Source: Streptomyces sp. NBC_00239 (GTDB lineage: Bacteria > Actinomycetota > Actinomycetes > Streptomycetales > Streptomycetaceae). From it: 64,000 nt of DNA. The notes under the pieces were generated by a model. That model had not been told where the DNA came from and made no database searches. It worked only from the letters and a program-made list of their open reading frames with translations. The position numbers and the translations under genes are program-made. The stretch lies in assembly GCF_036194065.1 (NCBI RefSeq), contig NZ_CP108095.1, positions 1,736,001 through 1,800,000 of the forward strand, in the 5' to 3' direction. Every line of letters starts with the position of its first letter. The stretch's first letter is position 1. Below are positions 40,433 to 48,976 of this stretch, piece after piece.

Positions 40433-41302
40433 ATGACCTCCCTCCTGCCTGCCCGGGCCGTGCGCAACTGCGGCGAGGGCACCATGAACACGACCCACGC
40501 CGTCGTCATCTTCGCGCCCGAGCACGAGGCCGAACTGAAGGCCGTCGGCATCACCTCGCGCATCCGCGGCATCCTCGCGGTCCGGGCCGCGGCGCTGGGT
40601 CCGATCGGCCCGGGCGCCGCGGCCGGCGCGTTCTTCAACCACGACTACGCGTTCCTGGCGCGGCACTTCCCGGCCGTCTGGCAGGAGGCGAGCCCGGCGG
40701 ACGTGCTCGCCGCCCGGGCGCGGGCCGCGGAGGCCGCCCTGCCGCGGCTGTTCGGCGCGGACGTCGTCTCCTCGCCCGAGATGAAGGAGGCCGCGGCGCT
40801 CGCGCTGCGCGCCACCGAGGCGTGCGAGCGGCCCGGCAAGACGCTGTTCGCGGCGCACGCCGACCTGCCGGTGCCGGAGGTGCCGCACGTGGCGTACTGG
40901 CACGCGGCCACCCTGCTGCGCGAGCACCGCGGCGACGGGCACAACGCCGCCCTGCTCGCCGCCGGGCTGGACCCGGTCGAGTCGATGGTCGCGCACTCCG
41001 CGTCCGGCACCGGCATCAGCGGGCAGCGGATCCGCGACACCCGCGGCTGGACCCAGGAGGACCTGGAGGCCGCCAAGGACCGGCTGCGCGAGCGCGGCCT
41101 GCTGGACGCCGCGGGCGACCTCACCCAGGAGGGCCGCGACCTGCGGGAGGCGGTGGAGGTGGAGACCGACCGGCTGGACCGGGCGCCGTACGAGCACATC
41201 GGCGCGGCGGGCACGGCGCGGCTGACGGAGCTGGGGCAGACCTGGTTCCGGATCGCGCTCGGCAACGGCGGCTTCCCGGCGGACCTGTTCGGCAAGGCCT
41301 GA
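40433..41302 (+). CDS. SCO6745-family protein (SalK-like)
   Basis: 289 residues of the family named after S. coelicolor SCO6745, related to SalK. F-F-N-H-D near 67 and the V-A-Y-W-H-A-A-T-L-L-R-E-H-R-G-D-G-H-N-A-A-L block around 150-170 are typical. The C-terminal third looks like a winged helix (W-T-Q-E-D-L-E-A-A..R-G-L-L-D-A-A-G-D-L-T). No enzymatic role is known to me. TAGCGT seven bases before the ATG suggests a leaderless message; an internal ATG at 40484 is less likely. Confidence 0.8.
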   Translation: MTSLLPARAVRNCGEGTMNTTHAVVIFAPEHEAELKAVGITSRIRGILAVRAAALGPIGPGAAAGAFFNHDYAFLARHFPAVWQEASPADVLAARARAAEAALPRLFGADVVSSPEMKEAAALALRATEACERPGKTLFAAHADLPVPEVPHVAYWHAATLLREHRGDGHNAALLAAGLDPVESMVAHSASGTGISGQRIRDTRGWTQEDLEAAKDRLRERGLLDAAGDLTQEGRDLREAVEVETDRLDRAPYEHIGAAGTARLTELGQTWFRIALGNGGFPADLFGKA

Positions 41303-41474
41303 CCCGGAGGGGGCCGGGCGGGCCCGGGCCCGTCCGGCCCGGCCCCGGCCTCCTGCGGCGCGTTCCGGGAGAGTCCGGCCCGATCCGCAAGAGACGGCCC
41401 GGCCCTGACCTGCTCCCTCGGCGCCACCTGCCACAATTGGCAGCCTTCTGGCCCATACGAAGGCAGGACCGATC

Positions 41475-43898
41475 GTGACGACGTCCATCGAAGGCAGGAT
41501 CGCCGAGGAGCTCGGCGTACGGGAGCGGCAGGTGAAGGCCGCCGTCGAGCTGCTCGACGGCGGCTCGACCGTGCCCTTCATCGCGCGCTACCGCAAGGAA
41601 GCGACCGAGATGCTCGACGACGCGCAGCTGCGCACGCTGGAGGAGCGGCTGCGCTACCTGCGGGAGCTGGAGGACCGGCGGGCGGCGATCCTGGAGTCCG
41701 TACGGGAGCAGGGCAAGCTGGACGCGGCCCTGGAGGCGCGGATCCTGGCCGCGGACACCAAGGCCCGGCTGGAGGACATCTACCTGCCCTTCAAGCCGAA
41801 GCGCCGGACCAAGGCGCAGATCGCCCGCGAGGCCGGTCTGGAGCCGCTGGCCGAGCGGCTGCTCGCGGACCCGTCGGTGGAGCCGGCGACCGCTGCGGCG
41901 GCGTTCGTCGACGCGGACAAGGGCGTGGCCGACGCGGCCGCGGCGCTGGAGGGCGCCCGGGCAGTGCTCACCGAGCGGTTCGCGGAGGACGCCGACCTGA
42001 TCGGCGAGCTGCGCGAGCGGATGTGGACGCGCGGCCGGCTGGCGGCGAAGGTCCGCGACGGCAAGGAGGAGGAGGGCGCCAAGTTCGCCGACTACTTCGA
42101 CTTCGCCGAGCCGTTCACGGCGCTGCCCTCGCACCGGGTGCTGGCGATGCTGCGCGGCGAGAAGGAGGACGTCCTCGACCTGACGCTGCAGCCGGAGCCC
42201 CCCGAGGACGCGGCTGCCGCCGGCCCGTCCTCGTACGAGGGCATCGTCGCGCACCGCTTCGGGATCGCCGAGCGCGGCCGGCCCGGCGACAAGTGGCTGA
42301 CGGACACGGTCCGCTGGGCGTGGCGCACGAAGATCCTCGTGCACCTGGGGCTGGACCTGCGGCTGCGGCTGCGGCAGGCCGCCGAGGACGAGGCGGTGCG
42401 GGTGTTCGCGGCGAACCTGCGGGACCTGCTGCTGGCGGCGCCGGCCGGGACGCGCGCCACCCTCGGCCTGGACCCCGGCTTCCGTACGGGGGTGAAGGTC
42501 GCGGTGGTCGACGCGACCGGCAAGGTCGTCGCCACGGACGTGATCTACCCGCACGTGCCCGCCAACAAGTGGGACGAGGCGCTCGCGAAGCTGGCCCGGC
42601 TGGCGAAGGAGCACGCTGTCGACCTGATCGCGATCGGCAACGGCACGGCGTCCCGCGAGACCGACAAGCTCGCCGGGGAGCTGTGCGCGAAACATCCCGA
42701 ACTCGGGCTGACGAAGGTCATGGTGTCGGAGGCGGGCGCGTCGGTGTACTCGGCGTCGGCCTTCGCCTCGCAGGAACTCCCGAACATGGACGTCTCGTTG
42801 CGCGGTGCGGTCTCGATCGCACGGCGGCTCCAGGACCCGCTGGCCGAGCTGGTGAAGATCGACCCGAAGTCCATCGGGGTCGGCCAGTACCAGCACGACC
42901 TGTCCGAGGTGAAGCTGTCGCGGTCGCTGGACGCGGTGGTCGAGGACTGCGTGAACGGTGTCGGCGTGGACGTCAACACCGCGTCGGCGCCGCTGCTTTC
43001 ACGGGTGTCGGGGATCAGCGGCGGGCTCGCCGAGAACATCGTGGCGCACCGCGACGCCAACGGCCCGTTCCGCAGCCGCCGCGCGCTCAAGGACGTGGCG
43101 CGGCTGGGCCCCAAGGCGTACGAGCAGTGCGCGGGCTTCCTGCGGATCCGCGGTGGCGACGACCCGCTGGACGCCTCCAGCGTGCACCCCGAGTCGTATC
43201 CGGTGGTGCGGGCGATGGGCAAGACGGCGGGCGGCGAGGTGGCGGCGCTGATCGGCAACACGGCGGTGCTGCGGTCGCTGCGCCCGGAGAGCTTCGTCAC
43301 CGAGGCGTTCGGCCTGCCGACGGTCACGGACATCCTGCGGGAGCTGGAGAAGCCGGGCCGCGACCCGCGGCCGGCGTTCAAGACGGCGACCTTCAAGGAG
43401 GGCGTCGAGAAGATCGGCGACCTGGCGCCCGGGATGGTCCTGGAAGGAGTGGTCACCAATGTGGCCGCCTTCGGGGCGTTCGTGGACATCGGCGTGCACC
43501 AGGACGGGCTGGTGCACGTATCGGCCATGTCGAAGACCTTCGTGAAGGACCCGCGGGAGGTGGCCAAGCCCGGGGACATCGTCCGGGTCAAGGTCATGGA
43601 CGTGGACATTCCGCGCAAGCGGATCTCGCTGACCCTGCGGCTCGACGACGAGGCGGAGGCCCGCGAGGGCGGCCGCGGCGGCGGCGAGGGCGGCGGCCGG
43701 GGACCGCGCCAGGAGCGGCGCGGGGGCGGCGGCAAGCCGCAGCAGCAGCGCGGCGGCGCGGGTTCCGCGGGTGCGGGAGGCGCGGCCGGCGCGGGGCGCG
43801 GGCGGCGCGAGAACACCCCGCCGCCGGCGAACAGCGCGATGGCCGACGCGCTGCGGCGGGCCGGGCTGACCGACCCGAAGGAGCGCCGCCGCGGGTGA
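41475..43898 (+). CDS. tex: RNA-binding transcription accessory protein Tex
   Basis: 807 residues. N-terminal Tex helical region (about 1-200; S-T-V-P-F-I-A-R-Y-R-K-E), YqgF nuclease-like domain (about 328-460, L-G-L-D-P-G-F-R-T-G), helix-hairpin-helix block (about 500-570), and an S1 RNA-binding domain (about 652-722, V-V-T-N-V-A-A-F-G-A-F-V-D-I-G). The last ~80 residues are an Arg/Gly/Gln-rich disordered extension typical of actinobacteria. Tex binds nucleic acid and RNA polymerase-associated complexes. GTG start. Terminator-like hairpin at 43964-43998. Confidence 0.95.
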   Translation: MTTSIEGRIAEELGVRERQVKAAVELLDGGSTVPFIARYRKEATEMLDDAQLRTLEERLRYLRELEDRRAAILESVREQGKLDAALEARILAADTKARLEDIYLPFKPKRRTKAQIAREAGLEPLAERLLADPSVEPATAAAAFVDADKGVADAAAALEGARAVLTERFAEDADLIGELRERMWTRGRLAAKVRDGKEEEGAKFADYFDFAEPFTALPSHRVLAMLRGEKEDVLDLTLQPEPPEDAAAAGPSSYEGIVAHRFGIAERGRPGDKWLTDTVRWAWRTKILVHLGLDLRLRLRQAAEDEAVRVFAANLRDLLLAAPAGTRATLGLDPGFRTGVKVAVVDATGKVVATDVIYPHVPANKWDEALAKLARLAKEHAVDLIAIGNGTASRETDKLAGELCAKHPELGLTKVMVSEAGASVYSASAFASQELPNMDVSLRGAVSIARRLQDPLAELVKIDPKSIGVGQYQHDLSEVKLSRSLDAVVEDCVNGVGVDVNTASAPLLSRVSGISGGLAENIVAHRDANGPFRSRRALKDVARLGPKAYEQCAGFLRIRGGDDPLDASSVHPESYPVVRAMGKTAGGEVAALIGNTAVLRSLRPESFVTEAFGLPTVTDILRELEKPGRDPRPAFKTATFKEGVEKIGDLAPGMVLEGVVTNVAAFGAFVDIGVHQDGLVHVSAMSKTFVKDPREVAKPGDIVRVKVMDVDIPRKRISLTLRLDDEAEAREGGRGGGEGGGRGPRQERRGGGGKPQQQRGGAGSAGAGGAAGAGRGRRENTPPPANSAMADALRRAGLTDPKERRRG

Positions 43899-43963
43899 TG
43901 GCCGGATCGGCACCACATGTGCCGGGCCGTCTTGCACCCGACGGACAAGATCGGTAGGGATGA

Positions 43964-43998
43964 CGGAAGCCGTCTGCCGCCACGGTGGGCGGCTTCCG
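43964..43998. terminator. terminator after tex
   Basis: CGGAAGCCG and CGGCTTCCG arms, 17-base loop, 65 bases past the tex stop. Confidence 0.6.
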
Positions 43999-44112
43999 CC
44001 ATTCCCCCCTGCGGACCGCATTCCACAGAGGCCGTCTTGAAGGCTCAGGACCATGACCGTTTCCGCACCCGCCTACCGACGCTGCCCGAGGACGGGTCCT
44101 AAGAGGGATCAC

Positions 44113-44655
44113 ATGCCATACGGCCATCAGCAGTTGCGCAAGCGCTGTGAATCGATCATCAGCGGTCTCGATCTGTCACATCCCTTCTCGCTCGAAGGAC
44201 TGTGCGCGCGGATAGCCGAGCAGCGGGGGCGGCCGATACGGCTGCACCCGCTGCCCAGGGAAGCCGCCGAGTCCGGGGTGTGCGGGCTGTGGGTGGGCAC
44301 TGCGGCCGTGGACTACGTGTTCTACGAGGCCCAGACCTCGCGGCTGCACCAGGAGCACATCGTGCTGCACGAGCTGGGGCACATCCTGTTCGACCACCAT
44401 TCCCTGGCGGCCGAGGGGCCCGTGGGAGGCGGGGAACCCGTGGCGGCCCGGGAACCCGTGGCGGGCGAGGAGCCCCTGCCGGGCCCGCCCGTGGTGCTGG
44501 GCCGGACCAACTACACCACCCGGCAGGAGCGCGAGGCCGAACTCCTGGCCAGCCTGATCCGCACCAAGGCCGGCCTGCTGCCGGGCCGGGGGCCGCAGGG
44601 CACGCTCGAGAAACTGGGGTCGGCGCTCGGTGTGAGGCCCACCGATGTCGGCTGA
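44113..44655 (+). CDS. ImmA/IrrE-type metallopeptidase
   Basis: 180-residue zinc peptidase-like protein with H-E-L-G-H near 80-84 (I-V-L-H-E-L-G-H-I-L-F-D-H-H) and a later glutamate-rich R-Q-E-R-E-A-E-L-L-A helix providing the third ligand, the layout of ImmA/IrrE repressor-cleaving proteases. A Gly/Pro/Glu repeat (about 100-125, V-A-A-R-E-P-V-A-G-E-E-P) is inserted between them. ATG 44113 has AAGAGGG upstream. It overlaps the next gene by 11 bases. The usual helix-turn-helix repressor partner is not present. Confidence 0.82.
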   Translation: MPYGHQQLRKRCESIISGLDLSHPFSLEGLCARIAEQRGRPIRLHPLPREAAESGVCGLWVGTAAVDYVFYEAQTSRLHQEHIVLHELGHILFDHHSLAAEGPVGGGEPVAAREPVAGEEPLPGPPVVLGRTNYTTRQEREAELLASLIRTKAGLLPGRGPQGTLEKLGSALGVRPTDVG

Positions 44656-45826
44656 GCTCGCGGCGCTCGGCGACTGGCTCGCCGTGCCGAGCGTGGTGCT
44701 GCTGTGGTGCGCGGTGCTGCTGCGGGCCCCGTCCGCCGTCCGCTCCCCCGAACAGCGCGGCCTGCTGCTGGCGGTGGCCACGGCCGCCGCCGCGATGACC
44801 CTGAACCTGCCGGACGTCGTCGAGGCCGCCCAGCGCGACCCGGACACCGCGCACCTGGTGGGGCTCGTACGGAACCTGATCGGCGTGCTGTCGGCGGGCG
44901 TGGTGCTGTACTTCGTGTCTGCCGCCACCCGCGGGCGCCGCCTCCGGCTGGCTTCGGCCGCGGCCACCGCGGGCCTGCTGGGCGCGATGGTGGTCCTCGA
45001 CACCGTCGCGCCGGCGCACCGGCTGCACGGGATGCCGCCGGGCGGCGACCCCGTGCCGTCCCTCGCGTACTGGCTGACGCTGATGTCGGCGCACCTGGTC
45101 GCCAACACCGTGTGCGTGTTCGTGTGCTGGCGCTACAGCCGGCGGGCCGACAGCCGCGGGCTCGCCGCCGGGCTGCGCCTGTTCGGGCTGGGGACGGCGC
45201 TGGCCGGGCTGTTCTGGTGCGCGTACCTGCTCAAGGCCCTGTTCTCCGTCACCTGGCCGCTGCCGTACCTGCCGCTGCTGATGAACCTGCACGGCGTGCT
45301 GCGGGCCGCCGCCATCCTCGTGCCGACGCTGTTCACGCTGCGCCGCACCCTCGCCGACAGCGCCGCCGCCTGGCACCTGTGGCCGCTGTGGCGGGACCTC
45401 GTCCAGGCCGTGCCGCACGTGGCGCTGCACGAGCCGCGGGCCACCCGGCTCGTCGAGCTGCTGTGGCCGCCGCTCCCCCGCGACCTGCTGGTCTACCGCA
45501 AGGTCATCGAGACCCGGGACGCGATCCTGGTGCTCCACGACTACGTCGCCCCCGGCGTGCCCGACCTGGCCCGCGGCCACGTCGCGGCGGCGGGGGTGCC
45601 CGCGCCGCGCGCCGAGGCGGCCGTCCTGGCCTGCGTGCTCAGCGAGGCCCGGCGGGCCAAGGCCGGCGGACTGGACCCGCGGCCCGGCACGTACGGGGCC
45701 GCCGGGCGCGACGGCAGCGGACTCGACGGCGAGCGGCGGTTCCTCGTGGAGGTGGCCGACGCCTACCGGTCGGCCGCCACCGCCTCCTTCCGCCCCGCGC
45801 CCGCCGGCCGGCCCGCGGGGCCGTGA
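44645..45826 (+). CDS. MAB_1171c-like integral membrane protein
   Basis: 393 residues with about seven membrane segments in the first 230 residues, followed by a soluble C-terminal domain (about 235-390; DUF6545-like, with L-P-R-D-L-L-V-Y-R-K-V-I-E-T-R-D). NCBI names this group putative transporter, but I see no transport motif. Overlap with the ImmA/IrrE-like gene indicates translational coupling, and the two families often travel together in actinobacteria (recalled). It may be the membrane target or sensor of the protease. Tail rich in Arg/Pro/Gly. Confidence 0.78.
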   Translation: MSAELAALGDWLAVPSVVLLWCAVLLRAPSAVRSPEQRGLLLAVATAAAAMTLNLPDVVEAAQRDPDTAHLVGLVRNLIGVLSAGVVLYFVSAATRGRRLRLASAAATAGLLGAMVVLDTVAPAHRLHGMPPGGDPVPSLAYWLTLMSAHLVANTVCVFVCWRYSRRADSRGLAAGLRLFGLGTALAGLFWCAYLLKALFSVTWPLPYLPLLMNLHGVLRAAAILVPTLFTLRRTLADSAAAWHLWPLWRDLVQAVPHVALHEPRATRLVELLWPPLPRDLLVYRKVIETRDAILVLHDYVAPGVPDLARGHVAAAGVPAPRAEAAVLACVLSEARRAKAGGLDPRPGTYGAAGRDGSGLDGERRFLVEVADAYRSAATASFRPAPAGRPAGP

Positions 45827-45858
45827 CCACCCGCCCCACCCACCGAAAGCGAATACCC

Positions 45859-46635
45859 GTGACCCTCACTGTGCTCATCACCGGCGCGAGCGCCGGACTC
45901 GGTGCCGCGTTCGCGCGCGGCTTCGCGGCCAAGGGCTGCGACCTGATCCTGGTCGCCCGGGACAAGGAACGCCTGGAGCGGGCCGCCGAGGCGCTGTCCT
46001 CCTCGTACGGGGTGACCTGCGAGGTGCTCGCCGCCGACCTGCTGGACCCGGCGGACTGCCGGTCGGTCGCCGACCGGCTGGCCGACCCGGCGCGGCCGGT
46101 GGACATGCTCGTGAACAACGCGGGCTTCGGGCTGCCCGCGCCCTTCCCGTACAACCCCGTCGAGGACGAGGAGCGGATGCTGGAGCTGCTGGTTCGGGTG
46201 CCGATGCGGCTCACGCACGCGGCGGTGCCCGGCATGCGGGAGCGGCGGCGGGGCGCCGTACTGAACGTGTCCTCGGTGGCGGGCCTGCTGCCGACCGGCA
46301 CCTACGGCGCGGCGAAGGCGTGGGTGACCGCCTTCAGCGAATCGCTGCGGGTGGATCTGGCGCCGTACGGGGTGCGGGTGCTGGCGGTGGTGCCCGGCTT
46401 CACGCGGACCGAGTTCCAGGAGCGGGCCGGGATGGACGTGAGCGCGCTCAAGGACTCGGTGTGGCTGGACGCGGATGACGTCGTGGCGAGGGCGTTGCGG
46501 GATCTTGCGGTGGGGCGTCCGGTGAGCGTGGCGGGGTGGCGGTACCGGCTCTACGCCCAAGCCGCCCGGCACCTCCCCCGCCACCTCGTCGCAACCCGCC
46601 TGGCCCGGACCCGCCGCCCCCCTGCGGACGCCTGA
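45859..46635 (+). CDS. short-chain dehydrogenase/reductase
   Basis: 258-residue classical SDR of the DltE/SDR-type NAD(P)-dependent reductases. T-G-A-S-A-G-L-G (8-15) binds the cofactor, N-N-A-G follows, and the catalytic Ser is in N-V-S-S-V-A-G with T-Y-G-A-A-K (Tyr and Lys about 148-152). The basic residues after the first strand (V-A-R-D-K-E-R) suggest NADP. GTG start 32 bases after the membrane-protein gene, so likely co-transcribed. Substrate unknown. Confidence 0.9.
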   Translation: MTLTVLITGASAGLGAAFARGFAAKGCDLILVARDKERLERAAEALSSSYGVTCEVLAADLLDPADCRSVADRLADPARPVDMLVNNAGFGLPAPFPYNPVEDEERMLELLVRVPMRLTHAAVPGMRERRRGAVLNVSSVAGLLPTGTYGAAKAWVTAFSESLRVDLAPYGVRVLAVVPGFTRTEFQERAGMDVSALKDSVWLDADDVVARALRDLAVGRPVSVAGWRYRLYAQAARHLPRHLVATRLARTRRPPADA

Positions 46636-46680
46636 GCCTCCCGGCGGACCTCAGCCCCCTCCAGCCTGGTCGGTGCGTTG

Positions 46681-46864
46681 GGGCGCAACGCCCAGCCCGC
46701 CAGTGCTGCGGGGCGCGATCCCGTCCCCGCCGGTGCTGCGGGGCGCAATTCCCAGCCCCACCGGTGCTACAGGGCGCAATTCCCAGCCCCACCGGTGCTA
46801 CAGGGCGCAATTCCCAGCCCCACCGGTGCTACAGGGCGCAATTCCCAGCCTCGCCGGCGTTTGA
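46681..46864. repeat. six tandem copies of a 30/31-bp unit
   Basis: Units start at 46681, 46711, 46741, 46772, 46803 and 46834, each beginning GGGCGCAA or GGGCGCGA and including CCCAGCCC and CCGGTGCT. The first two are 30 bp and diverged; the middle three are almost identical at 31 bp. The last merges into the interspersed motif GCCGGCGTTTGAGG. Confidence 0.92.
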
Positions 46865-47021
46865 GGCGCGGGGTTTGGGGCGGAGCCCCAAGACTGCAAC
46901 CCGGCTGGCGCCGGGCACCGGGCTCCGCCCGGACCCGCCCCTCAAGCGCCGGAGGGGCTGAAGGGCGCGCAGGGTCCCCGGGCTCCGCCCGGACCCGCTC
47001 CTCAAACGCCGGAGAGGCTGA
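46850..47021. repeat. inverted and 60-bp direct copies of a streptomycete intergenic repeat
   Basis: CAGCCTCGCCGGCGTTTGAGG (46847-46867) is followed by inverted near-copies ending in GCCGGAGGGGCTGAAGG and GCCGGAGAGGCTGAAGG. The latter two lie in a 60-bp direct repeat beginning GGCTCCGCCCGGACCCGC at 46921 and 46981. Such GCCGGCGTTTGAGG elements are scattered in Streptomyces intergenic DNA. Folded, it would give a long stem between the convergent SDR and ABC-F genes. Confidence 0.8.
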
Positions 47022-47089
47022 AGGGTGCGGCGGGGAGGGGGCCCTGCCGAGGGAGGGGTCCTGACGAGGGAGGGGGACCCCCGAGGGGG

Positions 47090-48730
47090 TCAGGACTCGT
47101 GGAGTTTGCCGGATTCGATGCGGAGGCGGCGGGTCGTGTGGACCGCGTCCAGCATGCGGCGATCGTGCGTCACCAGCAGCAGCGTCCCCTCGTACGACTC
47201 CAGCGCCGCTTCGAGCTGCTCGATCGCGGGCAGGTCGAGGTGGTTCGTCGGCTCGTCGAGGACGAGCAGGTTCACCCCGCGGCCCTGCAGCAGCGCCAGC
47301 GCCGCCCGCGTCCGCTCGCCCGGCGACAGCGTGGCGGCAGGCCGCAGCACGTGCGCGGCCTTCAGCCCGAACTTGGCGAGCAGCGTCCGCACCTCAGCCG
47401 GCTCGGTCTCCGGCACGGCGGCGCAGAACGCCTCCAGCAGGGGTTCGTCGCCGAGGAACAGCCCGCGCGCCTGGTCCACCTCGCCGACCAGCACCCCGGA
47501 GCCCAGGCTCGCGTCGCCGGAGTCCAGCGGCAGCCGGCCGAGCAGCGCGGCGAGCAGGGTGGACTTGCCGGCGCCGTTGGCCCCGGTGATCGCGACCCGG
47601 TCGGCCCAGTCGATCTGGACGTTGACGGGGCCGAAGGAGAAGTCGCCGCGGCGCACCTCGGCGTCGCGCAGGGTGGCCACGACGGAGCCGGAGCGCGGGG
47701 CGGCCGCGATCTCCATCCGCAGCTCCCATTCCTTGCGCGGCTCGTCGACGACCTCCAGGCGCTCGATGGCGCGCTGGGTCTGGCGGGCCTTGGCGGCCTG
47801 CTTCTCGCTGGACTCGCCGCGCAGCTTGCGGCCGATCTTGTCGTTGTCGTTGCCCGCCTTGCGGCGCGCGTTGCGGACGCCCTTGTCCATCCAGTTGCGC
47901 TGCATGAGGGCGCGGCCCTCCAGCGCGGAGCGCTTGTCGGCGTACTCCTCGAAGTCCTCGCGGGCGTGCCGGCGGGCGGTGTCGCGTTCCTCCAGGTAGG
48001 CGTCGTAGCCGCCGCCGTAGAGGTTGATCTGCTGCTGGGCGAGGTCGAGTTCCAGGACCTTGGTGACGGTCCGGGTGAGGAACTCGCGGTCGTGGCTGAT
48101 CACGACGGTGCCGGCGCGCAGGCCCTTGACGAACTCCTCCAGGCGTTCCAGGCCGTCGAGGTCCAGGTCGTTGGTGGGCTCGTCGAGCAGGAAGACGTCG
48201 TACCGGGACAGCAGCAGGGAGGCGAGGCCGGCCCGGGCGGCCTGGCCGCCGGAGAGCGCGGTCATCGGCAGGTCGAGGCCGACGGACAGGCCCAGCGAGG
48301 CGGCGACCTCTTCGGCCCGTTCGTCGAGGTCGGCGCCGCCGAGGTTCAGCCAGCGGTCGAGGGCGGTGGCGTACGCGTCGTCGGCGCCGGGCGTGCCGTC
48401 GACCAGGCCCTGGGTGGCGGTGTCGAGCTCGGCCTGGGCTGCGGCGACGCCGGTGCGGCGGGCCAGGAAGTCCCGTACGGACTCGCCGGGGCGGCGCTCG
48501 GGCTCCTGCGGGAGGTGGCCGACGGCGGCGGTGGGCGGGGACAGCCGCAGCTCCCCCTCCTCCGGGGTGTCGAGGCCCGCGAGGAGCCGGAGCAGGGTGG
48601 ACTTCCCGGCTCCGTTGACCCCGACGAGGCCGATGACGTCGCCGGGGGCGACCACGAGGTCGAGTCCGGCGAAGAGGGTGCGTTCGCCGTGGCCGGCGGC
48701 GAGTTCCTTGGCGACGAGGGTTGCAGTCAT
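47090..48730 (-). CDS. ABC-F family ATPase
   Basis: 546 residues: two ATP-binding domains on one chain without membrane segments. Walker A motifs G-V-N-G-A-G-K-S-T (about 37-45) and G-A-N-G-A-G-K-S-T (about 380-388), signatures L-S-G-G-Q-A-A-R-A and L-S-P-G-E-R-T-R-A, Walker B L-L-D-E-P-T-N-D-L-D-L and L-D-E-P-T-N-H-L-D-L. A charged linker of about 80 residues separates them. ABC-F proteins act on ribosomes, some giving antibiotic resistance; which class is not clear. ATG 48730 begins the family-typical first strand. Confidence 0.92.
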   Translation of the reverse strand: MTATLVAKELAAGHGERTLFAGLDLVVAPGDVIGLVGVNGAGKSTLLRLLAGLDTPEEGELRLSPPTAAVGHLPQEPERRPGESVRDFLARRTGVAAAQAELDTATQGLVDGTPGADDAYATALDRWLNLGGADLDERAEEVAASLGLSVGLDLPMTALSGGQAARAGLASLLLSRYDVFLLDEPTNDLDLDGLERLEEFVKGLRAGTVVISHDREFLTRTVTKVLELDLAQQQINLYGGGYDAYLEERDTARRHAREDFEEYADKRSALEGRALMQRNWMDKGVRNARRKAGNDNDKIGRKLRGESSEKQAAKARQTQRAIERLEVVDEPRKEWELRMEIAAAPRSGSVVATLRDAEVRRGDFSFGPVNVQIDWADRVAITGANGAGKSTLLAALLGRLPLDSGDASLGSGVLVGEVDQARGLFLGDEPLLEAFCAAVPETEPAEVRTLLAKFGLKAAHVLRPAATLSPGERTRAALALLQGRGVNLLVLDEPTNHLDLPAIEQLEAALESYEGTLLLVTHDRRMLDAVHTTRRLRIESGKLHES

Positions 48731-48976
48731 GAGGGCACCGATCCTACGTGGTGCCCGGGAGGGTCTCGGTTTTCGGCCGTTCCGCTGCGGGGCTCCCGGG
48801 GCGCCCGGTGCCCGCGGGACGGGCCACGGCGGCCCGCTCCGGCCCCGCACGCTCAAGATCATGACGGCCGAATGGCGATCGTGTGACAGGAGTGGCCATG
48901 GACATGACGCGGGGTGGCGGGTCTGAATACGGTCGACGCAACAGACGGACAACGGCCCCTCACCCCTGGAGCTTTC

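Noticed and set aside
46681..46864. CRISPR array
   Set aside because: 31-bp units are head-to-tail without unique spacers.
46673..47064. Open plus-strand frame encoding repeated P-P-V-L-x-G-A-I-P-S units
   Set aside because: It is the direct translation of the 31-bp tandem DNA repeat, has no ribosome site, and runs into interspersed repeat elements.
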